NCBI GenBank assembly: GCA_035582835.1
Contig: JAYKAV010003044.1
Location: forward strand, 5,444,494-5,508,493
DNA length: 64,000 nucleotides
Direction: 5' to 3'
Source of the DNA: Phoebastria nigripes
Lineage: Eukaryota > Chordata > Aves > Procellariiformes > Diomedeidae
A program made the translations under genes and the position numbers. The notes beneath the pieces are model-generated. The model made no database searches, was not told where the DNA came from, and saw nothing but the letters and a program-made list of their open reading frames with translations. Shown piece by piece: positions 35,137 to 46,700 of the stretch; the stretch's first letter is position 1, and each line of letters opens with the position of its first letter.

Positions 35137-36399
35137 CTGCAAACATGAGAGGAGAACAGAAGAAAGAAAGGGAGAGAGAATGAAACAGTGTCCTAACAGC
35201 AGTGCCTATAAGCAAGGTACAAATAAAGTAAGTCCCATTCCTGCTTTCATCCCACATGTTTATGGCATTAAACCCCATCTCCTTTATCCCCTCCAAGGAT
35301 GGTGACCCTCCTGCCTTCCTTTCTTATTTGTCACTATTTAAAGGTGCTTCTTGAGCAGGATCATTCAGGTCTTGTACATCCTTGATCTGTCTGTCTTTCC
35401 CTTTGAAATTCATCTCCATTATCTAAGTTGCTTACTTGGGGAAGAGTAAGAAAGGAAGGTTCCTTGAATTAAATATCACACAATTCTAAAATTCTCATGT
35501 GTGAGTTTAGATACCACAGCAGTGAGTTTCAGAAATCTCCCATGCCAGAAGGAGACAAATAAACATTGGTCAAATATGGATTCTGAATTTTAGGTATACA
35601 CCCATCTAGTAGGACCTCAGAAAAGCTCAGGCATTCATTTGTTTGTACAAGTTATGTCTCAAGACTTTTTTTTAATCACAGTATGGTGTCACACTACAGA
35701 GAAGATTGCAAACCAGTGGATTAGATGGTAAGCCACACAGATAGAAGACGATCATGGCAAGATTATATAGGAACTTTCAATAAGATGGACAGATCAATGG
35801 AAAGATAGGTGAGATGGATCAACAAGAACAGAACGAAGCGTTACAGGCAGACCGTCTCGACCCTGTGTGCACATATTCCCCCATGCACGACAGCCCTGCT
35901 AATCATTATTTTTCATGTGGATACAGTATTTGCTCACAACAAAAAATAGCACAACGCAAAAGAACAGGGTTTTCAGCCTGCCTTTGAGTGCAATTAAAAG
36001 TAGGACACAAGAAGCAACAGCCAACAACATGCACCTAATCCAGTTCTGCAGACCACCACTGAGCATTCCACACAGTAAATTTGGAAACTCCTGACATACA
36101 GGGTGGAAAAAAACCAGAAAGGCCATACAATATCTACATACAGACAGTACATAGAATGTATTGACAGATAGACACATCAGTAATTGGCAAAAGGGGACGA
36201 GATCCAGTAACGGCCTAATCAGTGCAATGAACTCTCTGATGTATATTCTAGAGGACCCTGGAAGAGCTGAAGAGCTTGAAAGGGAAAAGCAGTGGAGAGA
36301 AGGGGACTCAGAGGGGAAACATTCAAAGATAAGGTACCATCTGCTCAAAGGTTCCTCAAAGGTTCCTCACGTCACTTAGTACTAAACACAGCAGGAGTG

Positions 36400-36960
36400 C
36401 ACATGATAAAGGGCATGGGAAAGAAACAAGGAAGGGCAATGGGTAAAAAGGAAAAATGAGAGGAGTGAGGCTGTCCTGGAGCAATCAAGGAACGGGGCAG
36501 GAGCAGGGAAGATTATGGATCATCATAAGGTGAGGTAACGCTAAGCTACAGGATAGAAAAAGTCAGGATGAAAAGCAGTACTAAATAAGGCATTTCTGAA
36601 GCACAGTAAAGAAGAGGAGGTCAACTGTGGAGACAGCAGGGCCTCTAGGAGATGGAAAGGGGACTTAATTGACAGAAAAGATAGACATTGCTAAAAAATT
36701 AAATGACTTCTTTGCCTCAGCATTCACAAAGGGAGACAGGGACAGATGCCAGGAGCAGACATGCCTTTCCCTGGGGAAGGAGAAGAAATACTGCAGGAAA
36801 TCAGGATCACGTCAGAACAAGTGATTGAGAAACTGGAACAAACCTCAGCAGCGGAGAAGAAACAAACCACAAGGCAAACAGCAAGGCTGGCTGCACAAAC
36901 AAAGGTGTGGAACTGAAAGCAGAGGAAGCGATTCCTGCTCAACGCCTGGGCAACTGTGAG
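36400..36960 (+). mobile_element. CR1-type LINE fragment
   Basis: GACTTCTTTGCCTCAGCATT followed by CACAAAGGGAGACAGGGAC and then GTCAGAACAAGTGATTGAG corresponds to the region just before the CR1 reverse-transcriptase domain (DFFASVFT-like). Only an internal piece is present; ends uncertain. Antisense to CASZ1. Confidence 0.55.
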
Positions 36961-37684
36961 GCTAGGTCACCATGGCATTAACCAGGTACATGCAGCTCGG
37001 CAGATCGAACCAACTGGTCCTGCTAGTCCAGGGCTTTATGTCAGCACCACCACCACCAGCAGCTTTAAAGGAAAGAAACGGCTCTGTGGAAAGCTTCCTC
37101 CCTATTCCACTGATGGGAGGGGGAAGAGAGAGCAAAGGGCTGTGGAGGGCTGGAGAACTGTGGAGCGCAGGCCAGGCAGAGAGAAGAGGAAGACCCTGCT
37201 GACAAATATACACCTTTGAAGCAAAGCAGTCCAAAATATTATCGAAAGTGAGGATGCAAAATGACCTGAGATGCCACTGCAGTAAAAGAAGAGCCAGACA
37301 CCACAGAGATCTGACTGTATGGGATGAGTTACTTGACGCATCCCAGCAGGAGTAACTCACGGGCTCAGCTTTAAAAGCAACAGCTAAACAAGCACTCTAG
37401 CACTTCAAACTCCTACCCTCCCTTCCACGTGCCACGGAAAGGTGTGTGTGTGTGGTGTCTATAGCGCAGGAAGGGAGAGGCAAGTGTTCTACCAAACTGT
37501 GTGCTTGGGGAAGGAGGGAAGCAGCAAACACAGCACAAAGGGGAAATTCTGCTCTTTCAGTCTGTAAGGTTAGGCTCCTAAAGGGTTATATTTATCCTGT
37601 GTTTCTTCTGACACTTGAAACAGTTCAAAGCTATTAATTTTTAAAGCACAGCATCTGTTTAGCTTTTTCATAACAGGAAAGCTT

Positions 37685-37830
37685 ACACACCACACACTTA
37701 CTTACACGCATACACGCGCACACATTTACATGCACGTACTCTGAGGTACATCAACAGCCCTCTTAATTTACATGAATGTACCCACAATTTCCATGCACAC
37801 GATCAGACACAAACACACACACCTGAAACA
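37685..37830. repeat. CA-rich low-complexity region
   Basis: Interrupted CA/CACG words over about 145 bases. A simple-repeat expansion that has partly decayed. Confidence 0.7.
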
Positions 37831-38020
37831 AGCAAACTCACAGACCATTTAATCACACTGATATGCAAATCCAAACTCCTAAATTGTCCATACAGGCACA
37901 TAGACTCATTTTCACAGGAACAACCCCCTCCCCCTTCCCTCACTTTAATCGGTTCACTTTTTTTTTTTGGCCAGAAAGAGCTAGTTTTGATCTGGCGAGA
38001 GTTAGAAAGAAAAACCAAGA

Positions 38021-38232
38021 TAAATAAATAATAATAAAAATAATAAATAAAGAAGTCAGCATGCTTAGAGAGTGTTTACAGACTCATTACCCTGTAACGA
38101 TGATGTGAAAGAAGGAAGAAAAAAAAAACCCACCCCAATTACAAGGGGGGAGGAAACCCACACAGAAATAAATATTTAAGCAAGTGCTGCCAGAAGCACC
38201 ATCTGCTGAGGCACTAATAATAATAATAATAA
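38021..38232. repeat. Two TAA microsatellites
   Basis: ATAATAATAA at 38021-38050 and again at 38214-38232, about 165 bases apart. Likely polymorphic. Confidence 0.8.
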
Positions 38233-38339
38233 TTTTTTCTGTGGTCTTTTTTTTTTTAATTATAAATATACAGGGGGGGAAAACAACCCAACCCAAACTA
38301 GCTAAGTAAGAGGTTTTGTTTTGTTGTGTGAGAGAATGG

Positions 38340-38490
38340 ATTATCCCTGGGCAGCTTTTGGCAGTGGCTTTGGCAAACTCATTAAGCTAATTATGCAGTA
38401 CAGACACAGTGTGTCGTGTCTCTCTCCCCCCACCCCTTGATTTTAAGGCTTTAAACTGTTTTTAAAATTGTGTGTAAATTGAAGGGAAGT
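38340..38490. promoter_or_regulatory. Possible conserved non-coding element
   Basis: CTCATTAAGCTAATTATGCA carries two ATTA/TAAT homeodomain cores and is followed by a TTTAAG/TTTAAA-rich segment. It looks less random than its surroundings. Purely by eye; cross-species alignment is needed. Confidence 0.3.
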
Positions 38491-39986
38491 GGCTCTGCTG
38501 CCAACGGGCGGCTTGCGGAGCTTTTTAAGCAGGATGTGGTGTCCCTTAGCTATCTCACAGGCCTCCCTCAGTCACCTGCCTGACCCAGGGGAAGGGGCTT
38601 GCAGAGCTCTACAAAGAGTGGATGTGGGTGAAGTGTTTATACAGTTCTCTGCTTGAGAGGGGAACTGGGGACAGAAAGGGTGGCTTCTCCTCTCTCACTG
38701 CAACCTCTGCAATTCCTGCAATCGCAGCAATAAAAGGGTGCTGCTCCTTCTGCCCCATGCAAAGATGGGCTTAAACCCCTGCATTCATTCACTCCTATAC
38801 TCTCCCAGGAGGCAGTGAGTTGCCACATGCACTAGAGGCACTGCTGCTTGAGGAGCTGCATGTGGTGGTGCAACTGTCCTCTCTTCCCATGTGGTCTTCT
38901 GCCCCCTTCTCCTACATCAGGGATTTGGCAAAAGGGAAGGAAGGGAAATCACCTCTCGTTCCACTCTTCAGCTAGGGAGAGCACTGTTCCCACCCTTTTC
39001 CCCTGCTGATGTGCCAAGATCTTCCCTTGCACCTTCCTAGCAGCTGACTGCCTCCCACAGAGAGACTCTCTGTAGACTCTGGCAAGGTGGGAAAGCACAG
39101 TACACATTTCCCTTGTTAGTAAGTGCCCAAGTGCTTGTGGGAACAAACCCTTCAGTTTTATTTCTGGAGAGAAGTGTTTGCTTGCTTCCCTGACTGGCGT
39201 CTTTCTGTATACAAGGGGCTTTCGTAGTGAGCTTCCTCACAGTACAGACGGAGGATTCAACAGGCCAGGGGCAAAGGCTGATGGACCCTTTACACTGTGA
39301 GCTATAAAACAGTCAGGTGTTATGCAATAATCTCCTCTGTCCCTCTGGCTCTCATGGCATTACTCACTGAAAGTGAGTCTCACCACAACAGCCTTGAGCT
39401 CCCTCTCAGCATTGTTCATTCCTGACCTAAGCTTGCCCAGAGCTGTGATAAGATGCCCTAGTCTGCACCTTATTCAGTGAGGGTTTCTCATATAAATGAG
39501 CTGCAAAATGTTCTAGGATTGACATCCCCCGTTGATGCCAAGACCTGCCTAAACTCAAGTCACTTGTGAATTCCTCCAGCCTAGATCCTCAGAGGTAAAA
39601 TGTTCCCTGCTTGCCTCCTGCAGGCACTGGACATGGTAGGGGTAAAAGGCTGGAGACAGCACAGCAATGGACAGAAAGAACAACAGTCAAGAGACAGCAC
39701 TCCCATTTAAATCCTGGGCTTCTGCAGTGAAACATTTTTCCACTATTTGTCACAAAGTCTAACAGCTCTGGGGAGCCGAGCATGCTCTTGGCATGCTTGT
39801 ACACCTCTCACAGCTACTGCTCTCCCAAGCAGGGGAACAGAGCAAGTACAGATGCCAGAGGGAAATGGAAGTGCCAATGACTGGTTTAAACACTTGATCC
39901 AGATGGACAAGACCTCATCTCTCCCACCACCACTCCACCCTCTTACTTCCAGCCCTCTCCCCAAGAAAGTCAAGAGTTTTGCCTAC

Positions 39987-40055
39987 CTGGCAATATACTT
40001 CTGGTAAATATTTACGTCTTCGCTGACAGCTGGTTTGTCAGTGGGTAATCCATTC
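39987..40055 (-). CDS. CASZ1: CASZ1 short linker exon (69 nt)
   Basis: A 69-base exon with acceptor CATTAG at 40056 and donor CCAG|GTAGGC at 39987; the +4 to +6 donor bases depart from consensus. It enters and leaves in phase 2, so it is symmetric and could be skipped without a frameshift. It encodes residues 456-478, reading NGLPTDKPA then VNIYQKYIA, and leads into the first zinc-finger module. Residue order agrees with mammalian CASZ1. Confidence 0.92.
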
Positions 40056-41744
40056 CTAATGAGAAACACACAGGGTAGAGCTGGTTAGCAGGCAGGAACA
40101 GGGCACAGTCTAAGCTCCTTGTTTCTCCCACACACCACTGACACACCAGGAGAAAGGGCTCATGGAAGAGTACCCAGCAAAGACACCCATGGCTTTAACC
40201 TCCCTCCCCCTTACCCTTCAAATCCTGTACCTTCTTTTCCTAGCAAACCATACCGTCCGCCTACCATCCCTCCTGCATGTTCCCTCTTTGCAGGACTCAG
40301 TTCAGTTTGCTGGAGACACTGAGAAGACCAACCATGAAAACCTGTATTTCCACAGAAAAAACTAAATACCCACACACAAACAAGTGATGGCCACATGAAA
40401 ACAAACATCTCCCTGAAGCACCTTGCAACACTGCCCTTATGTGCACGGAAGGGCCATTGAGACACATCTGCCATAGGCTCAACTGTGGCAGAAGAGTCTC
40501 TGTGCTTCACCCATGCTGTGAACTACTGCACATTTCCTATGGCCAGCAGGCACAGTGTACTCCTACCCAGTCCTGGCAACGTGGCTACAGCCCCCTTGAT
40601 GGGGCTTTAATTGCCTCTTTTTTCACACAGATACCCCAACAGATGGGGCAGCAAAGGTATTTATGTATTCAATGAGAAAACCAACCCAACTGCACCCAAC
40701 TGTCACATAAGCCTGGGTCACTTAACATCATTAGGAAGCAGACAAAAATTACATCCTCACTGAGTTCAGCAAGAGGAAAAAGAGATACAGGGCCAGACTC
40801 CAGCCTACCTAAGAGACAGTGCCATACCAACACAATCCCAGACAGGCTGTACGTGGTCTTCCTTCTCAGTTTTGCCCCCACCCAACCTCCATTCCTACTC
40901 ATGACAGCTCTGTAGCCTGGTTTAAACAAGAACACTTTCGCACAGAGTTCACTTGAAGAAGGTAGATAGTTCAGGGCAGGTTAATAGCATTAGATGTTAG
41001 AGAGTTTAAACCCACAGCTAGGGTGTATGTGCATACGTGTGAGAGTAAGGGGTAATTCCTGCCAGGTTATTTGGTTCCAGTGGGGACTGTGAATGGAAAG
41101 CCAGGTCCCAGATACCACAGTTAGCACTTCCTCCACCAGCACAATTAATGGGCTGCTTTCTTTTATCATGAAAGCCTGTATCTAGTAAGCAGCCTGAAGG
41201 AGAAGGGACCAGAGCCCCTTCTGTACTCCAATGTGTGATCAGGACACTGGGAACTGCCAGGTTGAAGGCCCCGGTCACCTCCATTCCTGTTGCAGCCCCA
41301 TCGTGATGCCCCAGTTGAGGAAGTCCTGTGGCTAGAGGAGGGATCACCATGGTGCTGCAAACTTGTATCTGCAAGTGGCAGGAAATGAGCAAGAGAAAGG
41401 AAATCAAACTGGGATCCCAGTGCAACACCAAAGCAGATAAGAAGAGGCTCACAGCCCCCCAAGCACAGCTCTAGGATGGCCACTGAACTCCAGGCAGCTG
41501 AGCGTTCTGCAAATTCTTCAGGCAGAGAGTCCCTGGCCAAGTCACCCATCACAACAAGGCACTGTGCCTACAGGAATATTTATACCACAGTGTTTTTTAG
41601 TAATAGGAGTCCCTGCCTGCCATCTGGAGCACATACGGGGTTCATCCTGAGCGGGGGCCAGATGCAAATGTTAATAATCCTCTGCTCTTTCCTGTACACC
41701 TTAACCATAGAGCTCCCAAATCTGTCTGCAGGCAGTTGGGAAAT

Positions 41745-41875
41745 GACTGTTTCACATGTTTTCACATTAGCTCTGCCTTCCAGGTGGGGAAACATGGAAA
41801 GTGGGGGATGCAGACTTGCCTGAGACTGCAAAGAGCATTCGCGTGAGGATTCAGCCCAAAGCCTCCCAGGTCCAC
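41745..41875 (-). repeat. MIR-like SINE relic
   Basis: CCAGGTGGGGAAACATGGAA then GACTTGCCTGAGACTGCAAA and AGGATTCAGCCCAAAGCCTC is the reverse of the usual SINE core (tail of the tRNA-derived unit). Old copy. Confidence 0.55.
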
Positions 41876-42334
41876 ATATTAAACATAAAAAAGCCTTCCT
41901 CCTTACCAGAGGGCAAAGTAGTAGGGTGCGTGTGATGGCATTTGCCACAGAAGTGCAGGCCAGAGGTCCTCTGCTTACTACAAATGACCCCATGGGATTC
42001 ACAGCTCACAACAGCCCCAGGTCCACAATGAGAAACAAGTAAATCCAAACCATGACAAGAAAGCAGAGAAGTCCCTCCCTTCATCCCTGTTTGCAGCCTC
42101 ACATACATACGTAGCTTTTCTACAGCTACCACCTTTGGAAGCCACATTAAAAAGTAATCCAAGGTTTGGTAAGGCCTTCAGATATCTCTATTCAGTCAAT
42201 GGCATCACTGCAGAGATTGCCAGTAACGTATGTGTAGGAGGTTATTAGTGGTAATTGGGCTAATGAGTTTGCCCAGTCTGAGAGGTAATTGAATCACCTC
42301 TATTTGTGTTAGGAACAAGCAAATTGAGAAGACA

Positions 42335-42425
42335 CAGGCCTGGCCCCACAGAAGTATGTATATGCCTAACTCCTATGAAAATTGATGGGAATTAGGCACC
42401 AAAATGTCTTCTGAGTTCTGGGACA
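42335..42425. repeat. Old palindromic interspersed repeat
   Basis: GCCTAACTCCTATGAAAATT followed by GATGGGAATTAGGCACCAAA is an imperfect inverted repeat of a type common in turtle and crocodilian genomes (from memory). Confidence 0.55.
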
Positions 42426-42863
42426 AACAAAAAGCCCCATCTTGCTAACAGTAAAGTCAGCAGTTTTGCCATTTAGTTAAATGGAAGCAAGAATCAGGTT
42501 CTCCTACAGACACAGCTGGATGCCTGGGGAACCGGAAGAAGGAGAAAGTAGTTACAACCTTGGAGTGCTGACAGCACCATGTTCCTTGATCTTTCATTTT
42601 AACATACGAACCCAGGAGCTAGTGTGCTCTAGATTCATGACTGTGACTGCTGATGGCAGGCCACATCCTTAGTGCAAATAAGATAAATAGAGATGTAAGG
42701 TGCAGTAGAGGAGCAGACACTCCAACAGAGAGCAAAAAGAAACATCACACGAACAGTGCACTATTTATCATCACACGAACTGGAATTGCCCACTGATCTG
42801 CACACAGACTTTAGGTATGATCCTCCACTAATACAAAGATAAGAAAAGTGGGAGGACACTTAC

Positions 42864-43704
42864 TTTACTGTAGAGACTGTTCCAGTTGTGATGGAGTCTG
42901 TCTTGGAGAAAGTTGATTTCAGGTACTCAGGAGTGTTGAACGGCAATGAGACGGATTGCTCTGGCCCAGCCACTGGAGTGCTGCTGGGGGTACTGGCGAG
43001 GGGAGCGGGGGCCAGGCTGGGTGTTGGAGCTTTTACTGGAGTAAGCTTCTGAATGTTCCTCACATCATACTTGGAAGGCCGGCCTACCTTGCCTGTCTTG
43101 AAGGCGATGGCTCCTCCCATATCTGGGCTTCCTTCTCCAGGCTTGAAAAGGTGCAAGTACTTGACGTTTTCTAGGTCATACTTGGAGGCCTTCTTATAAG
43201 TGTTGCCATTTTGTGGCCTGATGCTCTCACCCGTCTTCAGCTTCTGAATGAAGAAGTCATATTTGGAGGCCCGTGACATCAGGCCCTGCATCTGGGAACT
43301 GCTGGGAGAGGGCAGCGGCAGGATGGTGGCTTTGGTCTCCGTCAGCATGGAGGCATCTGGACCTGGCACCCGAATGGGCTGTGCCAGCCCTGAGGAAGTT
43401 TCTTTGCCCAGCTTGGAGCCCAACTCCTCAGATTTGGCCAAGTGCATGGGCCAAGAGAGCTGCTCTCCAGCTTTCAGTTTGCGGATGTACTCCTCATACT
43501 TGGAGAAGCGGGCTCGTTTGCTCATGGCATCCTCGCCAGGGAGAGAGACAGCAGTCGCAGTGGCCTCTGAGGTAGCAGTGTTCAGCTTGTCAAAGCTGAT
43601 CTTGCGGGCCAGCTCATCCCGCATGTTCTGATCATCATAGCCGAACATGCCCAGAAACTCATTCATGGTGGTGGCGGCATAATCTCGCAGCGATGAAGCT
43701 TCCC
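42864..43704 (-). CDS. CASZ1: CASZ1 exon with four SKY[D/E] repeats
   Basis: The acceptor is CTGTAG at 43705 and the donor AA|GTAAGTG at 42864. It enters in phase 1 and leaves in phase 2, covering residues 176-455. It opens with [17 protein letters not shown], closely matching mammalian CASZ1. Four degenerate repeats of about 25-60 residues each contain a SKY core: [45 protein letters not shown] and [12 protein letters not shown]. They are basic and spaced like a repeated helix, with no known domain. A Pro/Ala/Ser-rich linker follows, then [18 protein letters not shown]. The codon for Met at 43666-43664 sits in GCCACCACCATGA, a strong initiation context. The preceding intron holds a CpG island, so an N-truncated product could start here. 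Confidence 0.95.
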
Positions 43705-46700
43705 CTACAGAGAACCAAAGTGAGAGAGTCACGCAAGGCGTTGATTTTTCTTCTCCTCCCATACCAGCACTAGTAGCAGGGAGGGGGAGTAAGGGGAGAG
43801 GGGGACATGATCTACTGACGTTTGGCTCACTTGTTAGGTTTTACGACTCTTAAATTAATTTGTTTTAAAAAAAAAAGTAATTAATACTGGGGTAAAATAA
43901 AAAGAGTTCATCAATGCCAGGAAAATCAATTTCCTAAATGTTCTAGCCGATGGCTTTTCAGTACATTAAACAAAGTTTCATAAATGTCTCTGCACTCTTG
44001 CCTTGGCCTAATATGAAGAAAAAGTAATTTTACTGGAAGTGAGATCAACGCCAATATGCCGAGGTTTGTACAGTTCTGTCCTTGTGTGTGTTTGTATATG
44101 GAAGGAGGTGCACAGAGGATAGACGGCAGCGTGTCTGCGTAAGGGGGGGTAGAAACATGTGAGATATGCTATGTGTGTCGGTGAACAGCAGGGCTGAGAG
44201 CAGGCAGGACAGCACGGTGTGAAACGGATAAGGGAGACAAGGCAAGACAATGTATGGGGTGGAGCAGGAGGAGGGCAGAATGGAAAAGTGCAGAGTAAAG
44301 AAGGAAAGCAGCAGAGGTGGAGATGAATTAAGATGGGGGAAGAGCGGCAAAGGCTATATGCATGAGAAGCTTGGCAGTGAGGAGTGGGGGGGAAAGGACT
44401 GGAGAAGAGAAGGCAAGACAAAGACAGGATAGCTCCCCATAGCTGTTGCAGTCTTTCCCTTCCCTGTCAATTTTGTAAGATCTCTTTTCACCCAACTTGC
44501 TCCCTTCCTTCTCAATCCCAATGACTGGAGACCTACTACTCTCCACTGTGAAAAGGGGCCACAGTTCAGTGAAAGCTGTGGAAACGTACAGGCAGCCTCC
44601 TGAGCAGCCAGGAACAGCTTCCAGTAAGACCAGGAAAGGAAAAAGTCCATGCAGGTGCAAAATGGGTAAGGAACAGCCTTCTCTTCATCAGGATTTGGAC
44701 TGAGGACAGAAAGAGCTGTTGTCCTGATGTGGGCTCCAGAGAGGGGGAGAAAGCCTGTTCTCTGGAGCGTGGGTTGGGGAAGGGGCAGGAAGGGCTTAGT
44801 CTACCTGAGCGTGATCACAGGGAGGAAGAACGAGCAAAAAGCTGTCCTTCCTTGGGTCTCTCCCTCCCTTCCTCCCTCCCCTACGCCCTCAGGCAGTTTC
44901 ACAGGCCAGCAGGAGGGGAAGAACACACATCTGGAGGTCACCCAGTATCAGTGTAAAGGAGGAAATAAAGATTGCTCTGACGTGCCAGCTTGGACTCATT
45001 TAGGCTTCAGTCTGACACAGCGCTCCTCCTCCTCTCCCTCTTGCTTTCTCCTGCAGAGTAAAGATTTACTGTGTGCAGGAGTCCTTCAAACCTCCCTCGT
45101 CATCTTTTCCAATCACTCACTCTAGCTCTCATGAGCAAGCACACTCGTTCACAGGGAGCCAGCATGGGCAGGTACATTGGCAGCAGAATGGAGGTTCTGG
45201 GCACTGGGTCCAGCTCAAACCAAATCAACACTGCCTTGAAACACAGTGGAAAAGGAAGGCACCAAGACACAGCCACAGAACAGGTCAATAGTTCCAAAGC
45301 ATGAAAATGGACCCCTAGGATTTGGGGGATCTGACAGCCAATGATGCCATACACACAAGCATGCACATACACGAGAGCACTTCTGTGCACACAAGACCCA
45401 GTCAATGAGCAAAGTCAAAGTTCAGTAGCCATCAGCTTCCACAAATCAGTTTCCACAGGACTATACGGAGGAAGAGACTGCCTGCAACAGGCACTAAAAT
45501 GTGCAAGACCATAAGGGTCATATTCCTGTTTCAATATTGCCCGGTATAGCTGTGTTCATGTAGCAGAAGTGCTGCTGCACTAGTTGCCTGTGTACGTGGT
45601 ACGTGAGAAAGACAATGCAAAGAACATGCCTGAAGCCTGCAAGCAGAAGGACAAAGACACATCTGCTAAGTGCTGGGATGTGGTTTAGCCCAAATGATTT
45701 TCCAGTTCTGCGCACTTAGGCCCAGCATCCTGCATGGGATTTTGGGATGCCTGACTTCAGAATAAACACCCTGTTAGTTACAGAATGGGTGGCAACGCCC
45801 CTGCAGTGTCCGGCTCAGGTTGCAGCTTTTTGTCCTCGCACAACCTCATGGGTCAGTATTAACCTTAAAGGATGTTAAATGCAGAATCATGCCCCACCGT
45901 GTCCAATAACAAGACTTGTCAGAAGGAAACCACAAGGAAAGGCTGTATTACTCCATCCTCAGACATAGGATCATTTCATCTGTGCTTCCCCACTTGGCCC
46001 TCTCCTGTGGCTCCTCCAACACCCTACCAATACCATCAACTTTATCTTTCACACACAGACATATTAAATAATTTCATCTTGCTTTAAAGCAGTTCTCCTT
46101 TTTACCTCTTTTTCTCTCTTCTCCACCTCCATTTCAGTGTAACCCTACGACCCAACAAACCCACGAAAACCCTACTGGGTCTAACACTTCCCTCTTTCTG
46201 TTAAATCTGCTTTCTCTTTTCTGCTTTTCCTCTCTTTTTGGACCTGTAAAACAATCCCCTAGCCTCCTTCACAACGCCCTGACTTCCAAGCACTGCACAG
46301 AAAAACTTTAGCCAGCCTGTGCCAAACTGCAAGGGGAGAAAGAATGCCACAGAGAGGATCTGATAGGAAATTAAACTATTAAGTGTGATTTTTACTAGCT
46401 TTAACAGCTGCCCTGAAAGCCAGCCAACCCCTTTCCTTCTTTATCCTAACCTGCAGCACACGAAAAAAGAGGGGAGACCCTCTTTTTCAATCCCACATCT
46501 CAAATCAGTTTCACAAATCCCAGCTCAGTTCAGGCCCCACAGACATTACAAATCCAGAGAGAAGATTCAAGGAAACCTAGTATTTTCTTTTAACACTGGA
46601 GAAAATGAAATGTTGTAGGAGACCACCTCCTTTTTAAACTTCTCTCACCTGCACACCCACACCTGGTCTTGGAAAGCATCTTTGGTACCCATGTGGCTAG

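Larger units (their letters stand above)
35137..39986 (-). other. CASZ1: Long intron with CR1 fragment, CA repeats and an AT-rich block
   Basis: Contents: CR1 fragment at about 36400-36960, CA-rich sequence at 37685-37830, TAA microsatellites at 38021-38050 and 38214-38232, and a possibly conserved AT-rich block at 38340-38490. No exon seen. Confidence 0.6.
40056..42863 (-). other. CASZ1: Intron with SINE and palindromic repeat relics
   Basis: SINE relic at about 41745-41875 and a repeat fragment at 42335-42425. The rest, including several overlapping chance open frames at 41000-42200, shows no splice-consistent exon. Confidence 0.6.

Noticed and set aside
41018..42162. Run of overlapping 100-144-residue minus-strand frames
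   Set aside because: They lie in an intron that includes an old SINE, switch frame, and lack phase-matched splice sites.
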